A DNA stretch of 64,000 nucleotides from Gnetum montanum. Its lineage: Eukaryota; Streptophyta; Gnetopsida; Gnetales; Gnetaceae. The stretch is from contig MNCI01029297.1 of NCBI GenBank assembly GCA_015680685.1, forward strand, positions 283,054 through 347,053, in the 5' to 3' direction. Below, piece after piece: positions 35,960-46,924 of this stretch. The position numbers and the translations under genes were made by a program. The notes under the pieces are model-generated. The model had not been told where the DNA came from. It worked only from the letters and a program-made list of their open reading frames with translations, and did no database searches. Position 1 is the stretch's first letter. The number at the start of each line of letters is the position of its first letter.

Positions 35960-37085
35960 ACAAGGTGTGACCGATGGCCTAGTTCATCGGTGTGTCCCTA
36001 ATGTTAATCAACTACATGTTCTCCAAGATGCTCATGAAGGTCCTTGTAGAGGCCACTATGCTGGGAGATGCACAACCATTAAGTTCCTAATGACAGGGTA
36101 TTATTGGCCAACAATTTTTAGGGATACTCATCAATATGTCCACTCTTGTGAATGATGCCAATGAGACTGTGGAATGACTACTCAAATGGAGGGACCTCAA
36201 CAATGGATTCAACCACTAGAACCCTTCAAAATTTGGGGAATTAACTTCATGGGTTCCAGTACACCCATGTCAAATGGAAAGGCATACATCATAGTCACCA
36301 TTGACTACTATACAAAATGGGAAAAAGTAGCATCTATCATTAATTGTACATCTTTTATTGCTACTTGGTTTGTACAAAAAAAATTTATAAATAGGTTTGG
36401 TGTGCCATGTGCATTAATTTATAATAATGAAAATCACTTTACAGGCACTAACTTTTGGAAGCTCATGCAACACTTGGGGGTTGAACACAAACTCACAACA
36501 ACCTACCACCCCCAAGCCAATGGTCAAGCTGAGGTTACCAATAGGGAAATCACAAGGATTCTAACAAGAACTATTCGTAGATATAGGAGAGATTGGAGAA
36601 CAAAACTTAATTCTTTCCTTTGGGCCTACCACTCAACATGAAAACTTCCTATAGGCTACTCTCCATATGAGCTTATGTATTGAAAATTATCAATACTTCT
36701 TATTCAATCTAAGCTTCGTACAATTTCAACAACTTATAACCTTGGCCTTGACCTGAGTTTAGTACAAAAAGAAAGACTATGAATCTTAACTTGCTATATG
36801 AGAACCGATTAGTGGCCCTATCATCTAATAAGTTGTAGAAGGCCTACAAAAAAAAATTCCATGACATTAAAATCAAGAAATTCAAATTTCAACTAAGAGA
36901 TAAGGTTCTCTACTAGAATCCCACACATGTACCTCAACAAACTAAGTTCTAGACATTATGGGAAGGACCTTATATAATTTATGAAAATTTTTCTTTAGGG
37001 ACCATGATGATCTACAAACCTTATAGCCTAGATAAGAAACAACTGATCAACATACAATAAGTCAAACCTTTCCAAGAGCATAAGC
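35960..37085 (+). pseudogene. Integrase of element C, active-site Asp residues replaced
   Basis: Zinc finger at 36025-36165 (DAHEGPCRGHYAGR, then HSCE-stop-CQ). The core is open at 36174-36641. The first catalytic Asp context reads WGINFMG instead of WGIDFMG and the second reads IYNNENHF instead of ISDNGTHF, so both Asp are Asn; the Glu is kept in GQAEVTNREI. The C-terminal domain runs to about 37085 with WEGPYIIYENF. Both changes are G-to-A on the coding strand. Open length is good but catalysis should be dead. Confidence 0.85.
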
Positions 37086-37585
37086 TAGCAAATACAATAA
37101 ATGCCTCATCAGATGGACAACTACACTCAATATGTTAGATCTCCTCCTTTTAACTCAGTCATGTTGGACATGACCATCTATGTTAACTATATAAGTAGCT
37201 CCTCAAATTTTCACCATTTTTGTTTTACACATTTTTGTTTTGAAAATTTTTGTTTTATACATTCTTTATTTTACATCTTCTTGTTTTCATGTTATTAATC
37301 TTCTCTAATTTTTTTTACAACATTGTTAGTACATTTGTTATTTATTGAATATTTTACACTTTATTTTATCTTTTCTTCTATTCTGGTGTGATTTTCTAAT
37401 TTTTGTTAGTAAGTACTAGGCATAGTGGTAATTCGTTACTTGATGGTGGTAAGTACTATTTTGTTATTTTATTGTTGGTGTTTGAATTATAGCTTTGAAT
37501 TTTTTTACTAATAATGAGAACATGATTTCTTTTCATGTAATAGGTAGTGAGTCCATAGCATCCACCCATCCACAAACCCATTGCC
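37086..37585 (+). other. Start of C's 3' non-coding region up to the breakpoint with E
   Basis: Homologous (in reverse) to 9450-9800 of B, including the TTTTGTTTTACACATTTTTG repeat. It ends near 37580, where Tat-type sequence begins. The word TTTTTTACTAATAA occurs on both sides (37502 and 37588). No coding signal. Confidence 0.7.
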
Positions 37586-37615
37586 ATGATTTTTTTTACT
37601 AATAACACTGCTATG

Positions 37616-38435
37616 TGTGCATGGTCATTGCCACCTCACCTGAAAGGGTTTGATCCCAAACCCAAAGCTATTCCTCCTCGGGAAATTCGTTTCCTAGGAC
37701 AAATGGAAGAAACAAGGATAGCATGCAACAGGAAGGTGGACGAGACCTATTAAGCACTCTTACATAGGTCAAGAAGGCTCTAAAACAAAAGAACACAACA
37801 TTGAGCTTGTATGACCTGATAATGAATTATATCGCACACTGTGAGGCTCTGGTTTACATGTTTATGGCAATACTAGTTGATGAGAAAATGCCAGCAAAAG
37901 AAAAAGAAATCCACTCAATTATGCTTCCTTTTACGCCTATAGAACTGCAGCCATCCCAATTGACATTTTGTGATGATTCCATTAGGAAAGACCCTGAGAA
38001 GGGTCAGGTGACTACAACACCTCTATTCATCACAATTCAGGTTAGTTAACATAAGATCCGAAGGTTACATGTTCATGACAGGGCTGCTACGAACGTCATC
38101 CCATTCCCCATTATAGATAAACTAGGTTTGGTAGACCAAATCAAACTCATGACAATGTCATGCTTGAAGTTATTCAATAGGGCAAGGGTCATGGTGAAAG
38201 GAACTATCCACATTGACTTGTGGTAGGGGACCATTTCCCCACAAATGCAACATTTATCGTGGTGGAAGAGATGCCCTGGTTTAACCTGATCCTAGGGAGG
38301 TCATGGTTAGCCCAACCTAGAGCTGTCTCTTCAATCATACATCAGGAGATCCATCTACCCTTTGTAGGTAGGGACATGATGATCCATGATGATGAGGTAG
38401 CAATGCAAGTAATAAATAATGTAGATATGGAGTAG
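37616..38435 (+). pseudogene. gag end and protease of element E
   Basis: From about 37765 it aligns with D1 44395-45060: KNTTLSLYDLIMNYIAH here, KNTTMSLYDLVMTSSAH in D1. Protease region: RLHVHDRAATNVIPFPIIDKLG at about 38055-38120, where the catalytic Asp context has decayed to HDRAATN, then EEMPWFNLILGRSWLAQ at 38258-38310, the Tat equivalent of the IILGRPWL block. Two stops split it. The upstream gag is missing because the 5' end of E is truncated. Confidence 0.75.
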
Positions 38436-38823
38436 GGTTTAGAGGTCGTAACCTCTAAGAACAAGGCTCCTATCTCCACCGACACTAACTGTTTAGTGAA
38501 AGAGCCGGCCCAACATGCTAGTTCAGAAAATGAAAATGCATGGGCTGAGTTGCCTTTCCAAGTAGAAGAGAATAATGTAGACGAGTGTTGTGGTAAAGCT
38601 TCTCGACCTGATGTCTCATTAGTCATGATAGTGTAGCAAAAGTTAGCCCAAAGGGTCTAGCGTAGCAACTTAAAGAAGTCTAGTATAGCTACTTCACTTA
38701 CCCATTTCTGGAACGACCTGCTTGAGACGGTCAATCATGTCATCGAACACCCCCTGCATGAACATAAGCTTATTAGGGGTCTTGACCCATGGTTGTAGGC
38801 GGATCGAGGAAGGGCCTGCAGTG
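38436..38823 (+). other. Linker between E protease and the antisense gene
   Basis: An in-phase continuation of the protease frame gives an acidic, Asn/Glu-rich stretch with stops (38440-38640). There is no catalytic motif. D1 has a longer counterpart at 45060-45352. Confidence 0.5.
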
Positions 38824-39366
38824 TCAACCATAGTGTCTACTATGTGACAAAAACGTGTCAAGTATAACTGAGAGGACTACAATAAAGCTGACGAGTAACA
38901 CAAATGACATTGTAAAAGCTCCTAACCAGCAAACACTCAGGGGTGATAGCAGGGGGTCACCCATCGACATACTATCGAATATGTAGTCAAACTCACCAAC
39001 ATCTAGTTGTAGATCCCATCCTTCTTGCCAGTTTAACACCATGGTAGCATCCTCCACGTCCATCTGCTCCTACAACGCTAAATAATGTTCACCAAAGAGA
39101 TCGTTAGCAAAGGTCCCTTCTTGGCTGACAAGGACCTCTTCTTTATTCGCTAGGGCCCTTCTCTTTGTGGTGCCAGCATCCTCCTCATTAACAGGGGAGT
39201 CCTCCTCGTCGGCAGAAATGTCCTCCTCATTAGTAGGAGTGTTTTCCTCATTGATCGGAGCCCCTTCCTTTGTGGCAGGAGCTCCTTCTCTCTTAACCGG
39301 GGCCCTTTCCTCTATTTCTAAGGCTCCCACACCTTTATTAGCAGCCCCTATTTTGGGGGCCGTCAT
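38824..39366 (-). pseudogene. Antisense gene in E, exon 5 (main part): acidic repeats and C-terminal membrane segment
   Basis: Last exon of the minus-strand gene model, cut by D1 at 39366. It encodes an acidic region with short repeats of the type EGAPATKEGAPINEENTPT, NEEDISADEED and PVNEED (39165-39300). One stop (TAG, probably from CAG) follows at 39070-39072. In the same frame comes an Asp-rich segment and a strongly hydrophobic stretch of about 25 residues (SVCWLGAFTMSFVLLVSFIV, about 38860-38940), ending at 38824 close to the membrane segment. This suggests a tail-anchored or single-pass membrane protein. I do not recognise the family. The frame is continuous with the exon piece on the other side of D1. 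Confidence 0.65.
39362..39366 (+). repeat. Target-site duplication of D1, left (GTCAT)
   Basis: GTCAT directly before the LTR start TGAAACAACAC. The right partner is GTCAC at 48830-48834, one transition apart. Confidence 0.8.
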
Positions 39367-41309
39367 TGAAACAACACAAAAATTTGGACCTAACACTTTC
39401 GGACAAGAATCGAGCTAAGTCATGATGCTTCCTAGCATGATCGAAGCTTGCGAGCTTCACAAACATCATTAAACAGAGTCGAATCAAGCAAGTAAAAGTT
39501 CCTTGAGTTCCATTGGAGACTACATCAACATCTGGCAACAAGAACTGCAAGTTTTAAACTCAAAACACTTAGTTTTAACTAAGTATACTTCTTGCACATA
39601 GACCTGCACGCCCAGCGTACAGCTCAGCGTGCAGCAACTTTAGGGGCCCAAAAAATGAGTTAAAACATGCATAATTGAGCATTTGGACCCCCTAGGACCT
39701 TCACCAAGGTCCCTAGTAGCTCTCAAGCTCTTGAAAATCAAATTTTGGGCTCCAAATGATGGGTTTTCATTCCTGTACGCCAGCGTGCACGCCCAGCGTG
39801 CAGCTCAACGTGCAGCTCAACGTGCAGCAAATTTTGGACCCCAAAAACTCACCAAAACAAGCCAGAAATGAAGGTTTGGACTCCCTGAGACCTTCCCCAA
39901 GGTCCCCATTAGCTCTTAGCCTCCTAAACATCAAGTTTTGGGCCCCAAATAATGGGTTTTCATGCTTGCACGCTGGCCTGCATGCCCAACATGCATGCCC
40001 AACGTGTACCATCATAGACAGATCAAAACAGGCACTCAGACCATGATTTTCATAGGCAATCAATTCCTAGAGGTAGGGAAATAATTAGACATCATCTTGG
40101 GCTCCCAAAAATCAAGTTTTGACCTTGAAAAGTGGTAGTTTCATGCCTATACGCTGGCCTGCATTCCTAGCGTGCAGCCCTGCATGCACCACTTTGAACA
40201 AGGTTGATTGGGCATTTTAGGAAATATTTTGACATGGAGTCCAACCTCAAGGCATGGTCAATAAATCTACAAGTCCACAGGATTGGGAGACATCAATTTT
40301 TGGCATCAGAAAGGTTATTCTTGGCCCTGCATGCCCAGCATGCACGCCCGGCGTACAGCAGAGCGTGCACACTAGAAACATGCCCAAAACTCTGTTAAAA
40401 TGAAGCCAAAATGAGTCCCGGGATGCCCTGAAGAACCAGCAACACTTAGGCAACAAGGATCCAACTTCAGTGTACAATATTAAGCTCCAAAATTGTATTT
40501 TTCATGCCCACACACTAGCCTGCACGCCCGGTGTATACCCCCAGCGTGTACATGCTGGCATGTTGCACGCTTGTAAAGCTTCATTCTTTTGCACCCGCTT
40601 GATGCTCCACGTGTCACCCGATTTGAAATTCTAGCATCCCACAGCCAATCATCCCATCTCAAACCCAAATTTGATGCTCAAACTCATACAAAAACCTATA
40701 TTTTTGACTAGATCAGGGTTCAAAAATTTAGAAAATTTGGGCAAAATTTGGGGCAATCCACAGTTAGAGTATCGAGAACATCCATCCTGCACGCTAGAGT
40801 TCCACCCTGCACGCTAAGCATATAGCCTTCATGTTGTGCCTGTAGCCCAAACTAGCATACCATCACCCCTCTGCATCCACCGGGGCTCTTCATCCACATT
40901 GTGTCAGATTCACAACTGCGTTTAGATCGGTGTATTGTAATTCTCATTATGCAATAATATTGCTATATTTTTTGTTTGGCCAAGATTTGTTATAGTTCTC
41001 ATTCGTTCTTGCATTTTTGGCTAAGATTTGTTACAGTTTTTGTTTGTATTTGTTTATCCCTTGTTTACATTCCTTCACGCTTGCGTTCTAGTTTACATTT
41101 ATCACACCGTTTACATATAACCCAACGTATTGCACATTGGCATACGTTTGGGGAAATCCTTGTCTGATCCGTGTGCGGACCACCCAAGGTACTCTACCTT
41201 CTTCAGTTCTAGCTCACCCTCAAGAGAAGGTAGGGTCTTCTGTGCCTATCTGTAGATCTCTTAGTATCCATTTCATTCCAGCCACGCACCAACGATTTCA
41301 GACAATATA
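39367..41309 (+). repeat. 5' LTR of D1 (1943 bp)
   Basis: Starts TGAAACAACACAAAAATTTGG and ends at GACAATATA, where the match to the second LTR stops. Compared with the 3' LTR it has about 40 extra bases near 39780-39830, made of CACGCCCAGCGTGCAGCTCA-type words. GCGTGCA/TGCACGC words recur every 150-200 bases. Reading frames within it occur on both strands and have no domain. Confidence 0.9.
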
Positions 41310-41776
41310 GAAAATGATGCTAGAAGGAGGGCATGAACCTTCGTTGCTTAAATCTACTCTGCTCCACCATAGACCTCTTCAGATCTGTTAGTCCATATCC
41401 TAGATTTTCCCCTTGTGATCCCAGATCTACAATCAGTTTTCCCAAATATGCACTCAATCAACATAGATCTGACTTTGAATCTTTCAGATCTACGCCCTAT
41501 TCAGCCACATCTGCTGCACACCCAGCGTGTATACGCTGCACGCCAAGCTTGCACGCTGAGGCCTGCACGTTGAGATCTACACGCTAAGGCCTACACCCTA
41601 ATATCTGCACCCTGAGGCCTGCACGCTGAGACCTACACGCTGTTAGGCCAGTCTGTATGCTATGACTCCTTTGTATACGCTGCCAACACTTAAAATTTTC
41701 TTCATTCATTGTCCAACACTTAACCAAATTTTCACTCGTTTACGCTGTCACATTCAAACATTTAAAACATTTGACA
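41310..41776 (+). other. Leader of D1 with primer-site-like start and CTGCACGCTGAG repeats
   Basis: Directly after the LTR comes GAAAATGATGCTAGAAGGAGG. TGATGCTAGAAGGAGGG is the likely primer site; I could not assign the tRNA. At 41515-41660 about eight copies of a 16- to 18-bp unit (GCCTGCACGCTGAG and variants) continue the words found in the LTR. Confidence 0.6.
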
Positions 41777-43131
41777 ATGGACCTTGCCCAAGCACGCATC
41801 ACCATGGAATCATCCCAAAACTCCAGTCCATGTGCCTTCATAGTCCTCACAAAAGAACAATATAACTACATCTGTATGAAGATTCAGGCCAACCTTCCCA
41901 TTGACCATATAGAACAGGAGGCAAAACGAAACTTCAAGCGCATATACATGGGAGGTCATGAATTCATCCCCTCTGTATATGACATCATCCCCCTTTCTAA
42001 GCCTAATCATAGGCTCATCTCTCAGCTCCTTCTGGCAAAGAGCCAAAACACATGACGACCCACTAAGGAGCCCCAAAACCAACATGATGTAGATGACTTC
42101 GAGGCACAATCTGAACCTGAGGATTCATACCACACCCTTAGTCCCCATGCCCAAGTTAACCCATCATTCCACTCACTTGTGGGATAGATGATTCATTTTC
42201 ATGCGTCAATAAGCATGCAAGTACCAGTGTCCCAACATGAACTACCCACATCCACATCCACCCAGTACATGCCGCTAGTGCAAACACATGGGGCCACTTT
42301 CGTTACATTGGCCCCACACGTTCAAGGTGTCACTTCACAGTTTGTGGCTAGGCAAGGAATCACACCCCTTGTTCAACAACCCGCTCACTTCAACATGCCA
42401 CACCCCACAACCACAACTCTGAACGTTACTCCACAGCAACAAATGACAACCCAATAATCTCCCCAACCAACTAATTTGCCTACCACTCAAGAGTGGGTAG
42501 AAGAAAAAAAATGGATGGAAGCGTTAACTGATGAGGTAAAGCACCTCAAAACGGCAAACACTAACCAAATTAAAGTACTGAACTTCTACCACGATGATCC
42601 AATTAGCTCTTCAGTGCCACCGTTAGCTTTACCCAAGGGAATCACACTTCCAAAGCTGACCAAATATAATAGGAAGGGAGATCCGAATGCTCACTTAGTC
42701 ACATTTCGATCAAAAACTCTATTGCTTCAAGCTTGGCCCCATGCAATCTTGCATGTGTTCACTATGTCCTTAACGAGCAGAGCCTTAGACTAGCACAGAG
42801 CCTTGCCATGTAACTCCATATCCTCTCTTGAGGATCTATTACACCAATTCGTTACCAGGTTTAAGTACAACCTGAAGCCTGAAGCAACACTAGACACTCT
42901 GATACAAGTGAAACAAGCGCCACTAGAGCCTGTGCAGAAGTTCATCCAATGATGGAGTGCAGCCCTTAACGAACTTCATGAGCCCATCCCTGAAACGTAT
43001 TTGCTTACAATTCTGAAGGGATCCATGAATGACTTCGTTAAGTTAAAACTATACTACCTAAGCGCTCAAACGTTGAGCCAAGCCTTCATGCAGATCAAGA
43101 ACATTGAACAGTTTTGCACAAACCAGCAATG
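41777..43131 (+). pseudogene. gag of D1 (N-terminal and capsid part)
   Basis: Start chosen at ATG 41777 (MDLAQARIT); an upstream in-frame TTG is less likely. One frame runs to 43131 with stops at 42053, 42185, 42455, 42791 and 42950, most explained by CGA/CAA/CAG decay. An N-terminal 90-residue segment (TKEQYNYICMKIQANLPIDH) is followed by a Gln/Thr/Pro-rich part, then the capsid-like domain at 42480-43130: EWVEEKKWMEALTDEVKHL, ITLPKLTKYNRKGDPNAHL, FTMSLTSRALD and LEDLLHQFVTRFKYN. These fit Retrotrans_gag of Tat elements (consensus Y-G-DP--H---F). Confidence 0.85.
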
Positions 43132-44015
43132 ACCCTGCCTATGTGGCTTACAAGAACCAACACATTGCCAAATAAAAGACAACAATGGAAACTATGACCG
43201 CAAGCACAAAAACAACAAACACCAGTACCAACCCGCTTGCAACAATAGGGGCCACCCCAAGGCCTAACTTTCAACGCAAGGATCACTCTAAGTACACGCC
43301 GCTATCCATGCGACCTTCTGAACTACTAGAGAAACTCCTTAAAACCGGGAAAATCCAATAAAAACAAGTAGTGGAGAATGCTCATCGCCGACACGACAGG
43401 TACTGTGAGCTACTAAGGAATCCCACCTTAGCAGCACCAAACGAGCCCCCGGTTCCATGACATTTCAAGTTAGACCAATTCTGTCATTACCACCAGATGT
43501 CCGGTCACAATATCAACACCTGCCGTGAGTTAAAGGATGATCTACAAGCAATGATAGAATGGGGCCAATGGAACATCAACACCCTGAATCAACCTAGTAC
43601 AAATGATGCCTCCTATGTCATAAACTCCATTGGCATAGATAGTAAGCCTAAACCTATGCAGCAACCTTTTGTGATTCATGTGCCTCCTATAAAGGCAACA
43701 ATCCCCTCCGCCTCCCCAAGTAAGAGGCCTCCCATCGTCATCAACGTAACACCTAGAGCACCAATGAAACCTTTCATGGTCAAAGTACCACCACCTCATA
43801 CGTCCGCTAAGACGTTAAACTGGCAAGATTCAACGCAATCCCAAGCATCGAAGGCACCCTTTGTGGTCAAAGTACCACCACCTCACACATCCGCTAAGAA
43901 GCTAAACTGGCAAGATTCAACGCAATCCCGAGCATCAAAGGCACCCTTTGTGGTCAAAGTACCACCACAGTCATCCACTAAGACGTTAAACTGGCATGAT
44001 GCACCAAGACAATAG
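43132..44015 (+). pseudogene. gag C-terminal part of D1: zinc-binding motif and 29-residue repeats
   Basis: Shifted to another frame. FCHYHQMSGHN-----C at about 43480-43525 is the Tat-type C-H-H-C zinc-binding motif that replaces the usual knuckle. It is followed by a Pro/Lys/Val-rich region with three copies of a 29-residue repeat (FVVKVPPPHTSAKTLNWQD and variants, 43770-44000). The DNA period is 87 bp. The stop at 44013-44015 is followed by return to the first frame. Confidence 0.8.
43770..44000 (+). repeat. 87-bp coding tandem repeat in D1 gag
   Basis: Three units starting at about 43772, 43859 and 43946. Each contains TCCGCTAAGACGTTAAACTG (the third slightly shortened). This word recurs in the non-coding minisatellites at 45540, 51950 and 55782. 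Confidence 0.9.
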
Positions 44016-45352
44016 CAAAGAAACCTTTTGTTATCAAGGTGCCACAACAATCTAGTCAAACACCAATGAATCCTCCCAAACTACCATTTGTCATAAAGGT
44101 GCCACCATGCAATGGACCCTCACCTACCCAGAGCCCAACCATAGGCAATGTCTTAACCTCTTCTCCCTCAAGAGTCAACATTGCCAACAACATCGGTAAG
44201 CCTACCAAATGGCAACAGAAGAGGAAAAATGAACGACGAACAACATCCACAGCCAAAACAAAGGCCACACCTAGTACACAACAACTGAATGTTGGGGGCC
44301 CTACCCCTATTCCCAAACAAACTAGGCCCAAGCCCTCGACCCATACAGAGGCAACCAACGCAACGGCAAACAAGACGAAATTTGTAGCTACACTGGCCCA
44401 GGTGAAACAAACGCTCAAGAAAAAGAACACAACCATGAGCTTGTACGACTTGGTCATGACATCATCGGCTCATCGCGAAGTCTTAGTGCAAATGTTAGCA
44501 TCCATTCTCGTTACAGAGGACATCCCTGCTAACATGGAATCCATCTGTGCAACGATTTCACAACACACGTCACAAGGATTGGGTTCAAACCCCTTAGCCT
44601 TCTGCGACGATGCAGTTAAAGTCAACCCTGAATGAGGGGAGGTCACAACAGCTCCATTATCGATTAGCGTACATGTTGGACAATGTACCATTCGCAGAGT
44701 GCATGTTGATGATGGCGTGACAACAAACATAGTTCTATACTCTGTCATCGATAAACTAGGCATGGCAGACAAGATCATGCCAACAAAAATCATGTGTTTA
44801 AAATCCTTCAATAGATCACGTGTCACAGTCAAGGGCATAATCAACTTAGCCTTTGTGGTAGGTAAAAAATTCCCCACCAGCGTAGAGTTCACCATCATAG
44901 AAGAGATGCCAAGTTTTAACATGATTCTTGGCAAACTTTGGCTAGCCCAACAACAGGCTATTTCGTCACCAATACATCAAGAAATCCGCCTTCCATATGA
45001 AGGTGGACAAGTCATTATACATGGCAATAATGCTCCCTTTCAAGCCATCAACAACATAGACATGTCACAGGTCTTGAAAGAGGAGCCTCTTGATGCAACA
45101 CACACGGTAACAAACGCAACAGCTAGAATGCCCGAACGAGTGGTAAAAACTGAAAGCCTCCCAGAGCAACCAAAAACTAGCACACCTCCTAAACCACATC
45201 CAACTAGGAAACAACCACACAATCAAGACTCCCCTGTGGCCAAAAACACGTCTAATCCCCAGCCACTCTTCACCTTTGTTCGTTGTGCATACGTCACCTT
45301 CGTTTGCATTGTACTAGCTTATGCATTTACATGTGGCCCGAAAAGGCCTTAA
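44016..45352 (+). pseudogene. Protease of D1 with hydrophobic C-terminal extension
   Basis: Continuation of the gag frame: Pro/Gln-rich to 44400, then KKKNTTMSLYDLVMTSSAHR. One stop (CGA to TGA likely) at 44633. Protease: VHVDDGVTTNIVLYSVIDKLG (44698-44760) aligns with the D-G/S-G triad but reads D-D-G. MPSFNMILGKLWLAQQQAIS at 44907-44965 is the Tat flap/C-terminal block. After a linker rich in Pro/Thr/Lys the open frame ends in a 17-residue hydrophobic run (AYVTFVCIVLAYAFT, 45288-45335) and CGPKRP-stop at 45352. No RT follows. Confidence 0.82.
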
Positions 45353-45499
45353 ACTACCACCATTTCACATTGTTTTCTATTTACTTGTGCATTTTAGTTC
45401 ATGTTTTCTGCAGTTTCTATTTAACATTATTTTCGCTAGCTACTTTTGTTTACAGGATCATATAGATGCACACACATGCATCCACAACGACGGTCCTGG

Positions 45500-45815
45500 C
45501 ATCCCGACCTAAAACTAATACCATAGATATTTCTTGGAATCATGATGGTAAATTGATACCACAGATACGTCCTGACATCATGATAGTAAACTGACACCAT
45601 AGAGCTCTATTCAACATGACACTAAACTATCACACTCATTCACCAGAGTTCGCTAAGACTATAAACTAGCTTGCCTCTTCATAGTCCTCCATGACTATAA
45701 ACTAGCATCACACCGTTTGCTACGATGATAAATTGGCAACGTCCAATGGGTTATGATGTAAAACTAACCCATGACAATGCGCTAAGACTATAAACTAGCA
45801 AGATCATCTCTGGCA
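45500..45815 (+). repeat. Minisatellite of TAAACT words in D1 (about eight copies)
   Basis: Units of about 35-40 bp such as GACTATAAACTAGCATCACA and GATGATAAATTGGCAACG. They are diverged copies of the word found in gag and in E. Confidence 0.8.
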
Positions 45816-46911
45816 CATTTATCTGCTATTGTAATTCATGACATTTCTTCATCAACGCCTGCTGCATCATTCATCACACCGGCTCTGACAACACTTTTGC
45901 TGCTCATTTTTTTTGCCTTAAATTTCACATGGTGCCTCCATTTGGATTGGCCACATTCGTGTCTAACGTGTTTGGTAACTCATTCACTTGCAATTTTCTT
46001 GTCTTCTTGGAGTTGTGTTTGTAGGATGACACCCAGTGGTGCTCGTACACAGATACACTTCATCATAGTGACAAGGTGTCACATTGTTTCTGACGCACAC
46101 AACCAGGTTAATCAATCTATTCAAAAGTACATTCCTAGCTCCCAATACATTCTCCATTTCCCCAACACTCTCGTTCCCTTTCCTACCTGGTTACAGTTCC
46201 CAGATACACCCAGTACACTCCAAAACTTTGAGCACACTGTTGCACGCTGCAACACTCTCAAATAGTTGTAACACACAACGCGACACATGAGCATGAGTGC
46301 AAAACTAAAAGAAAGCTCTTTCCAAAAAAACAAATCAAAGAGCAAAGAGAAAAATGAACCACAAGACCTTTGGCACTTTCCATACAAGCCCCAGGCAGGA
46401 AGGCAGTTGTCTTAGAAAGAAACACTCATGTCTCAAACCATCATGTTTCACCTCACTGTGTGGTTTTGGTTGTTGGACAATGGGTTCCCTTAGACACTCC
46501 ACAAGGGTCCTGTTTCTCCAAAGAATGCATCACCTCATCGCGTGGCTTTGGTTGTGACAACGAGTTCTCTCAAACATGATGCAAGCGGCTCATTCCTCCA
46601 AAGGACGTATTCCTCATGCCTTGGTTCCAAGTCTACCAAATATTGGCCATTGACAAGGAACAACATGACTTGTTTGCATAAGATGAACAATCCTCTCCCA
46701 CATCAGCACAATTCCTTGATTAATTCCCAATCCCAAAGTTGCAAACACCTACCTACCCATCTCAAAACCTTGTTTCCTACACTCGTGAACTCTAAACATA
46801 GTGCGATGACATCTAGCTAAGTGCCGAAGGACAATGCTTGCTACCGGTTTGCTTGTGATGTTTTGAACTTATTTTTCGACACCTCTCAGGTCGATTCCTC
46901 CAATAATCAAC

Positions 46912-46924
46912 AAAGAGGGGCCAA
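46912..46924 (+). promoter_or_regulatory. Polypurine tract of D1
   Basis: AAAGAGGGGCCAA immediately before the 3' LTR. E has the identical tract at 57745-57757 before its own LTR. Confidence 0.85.

Larger units (their letters stand above)
30328..37585 (+). mobile_element. Element C: Ty3/gypsy relative of A and B, 3' truncated
   Basis: Plus-strand element: 5' LTR 30328-31180, tRNA-Asp-type primer site, gag (ATG 31341), PR, RT, RNase H, integrase and the beginning of the 3' non-coding region. It then stops at about 37580 in Tat-lineage sequence (element E) before reaching a polypurine tract or 3' LTR. It matches B over most of its length. Inserted into the 3' LTR of G; the left flank is GTTAC. 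Confidence 0.88.
45353..46924 (+). other. 3' non-coding region of D1
   Basis: Holds the minisatellite 45500-45815, pyrimidine-rich tracts each ending in AG (45440-45456 TTTGTTTACAG, 46014-46024 TGTGTTTGTAG) and a polypurine tract before the 3' LTR. The part from about 46810 onward matches E 57640-57757. A frame at 45897-46265 begins in a hydrophobic stretch and crosses the second AG; it has no known domain. Confidence 0.6.

Noticed and set aside
39767-40063. Overlapping plus and minus frames rich in Ala/Cys/His in the D1 LTR
   Set aside because: They arise from the GCGTGCA word clusters. The 3' LTR breaks them differently and no start context is present.
41510-41660. Repeat-spacer-like series that could be mistaken for a CRISPR array
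   Set aside because: Units are 16-18 bp without unique spacers, copies are diverged, and the context is a plant LTR element.
44056-44457. Long minus-strand hydrophobic frame opposite D1 gag
   Set aside because: It is the complement of the Pro/Thr/Lys-rich gag-protease frame, which shares clear homology with E in the sense direction.
46354-46820. Three overlapping plus-strand frames in D1's 3' region
   Set aside because: No domain, no counterpart in E, and different frames overlap with similar length, as expected by chance in GC-richer DNA.
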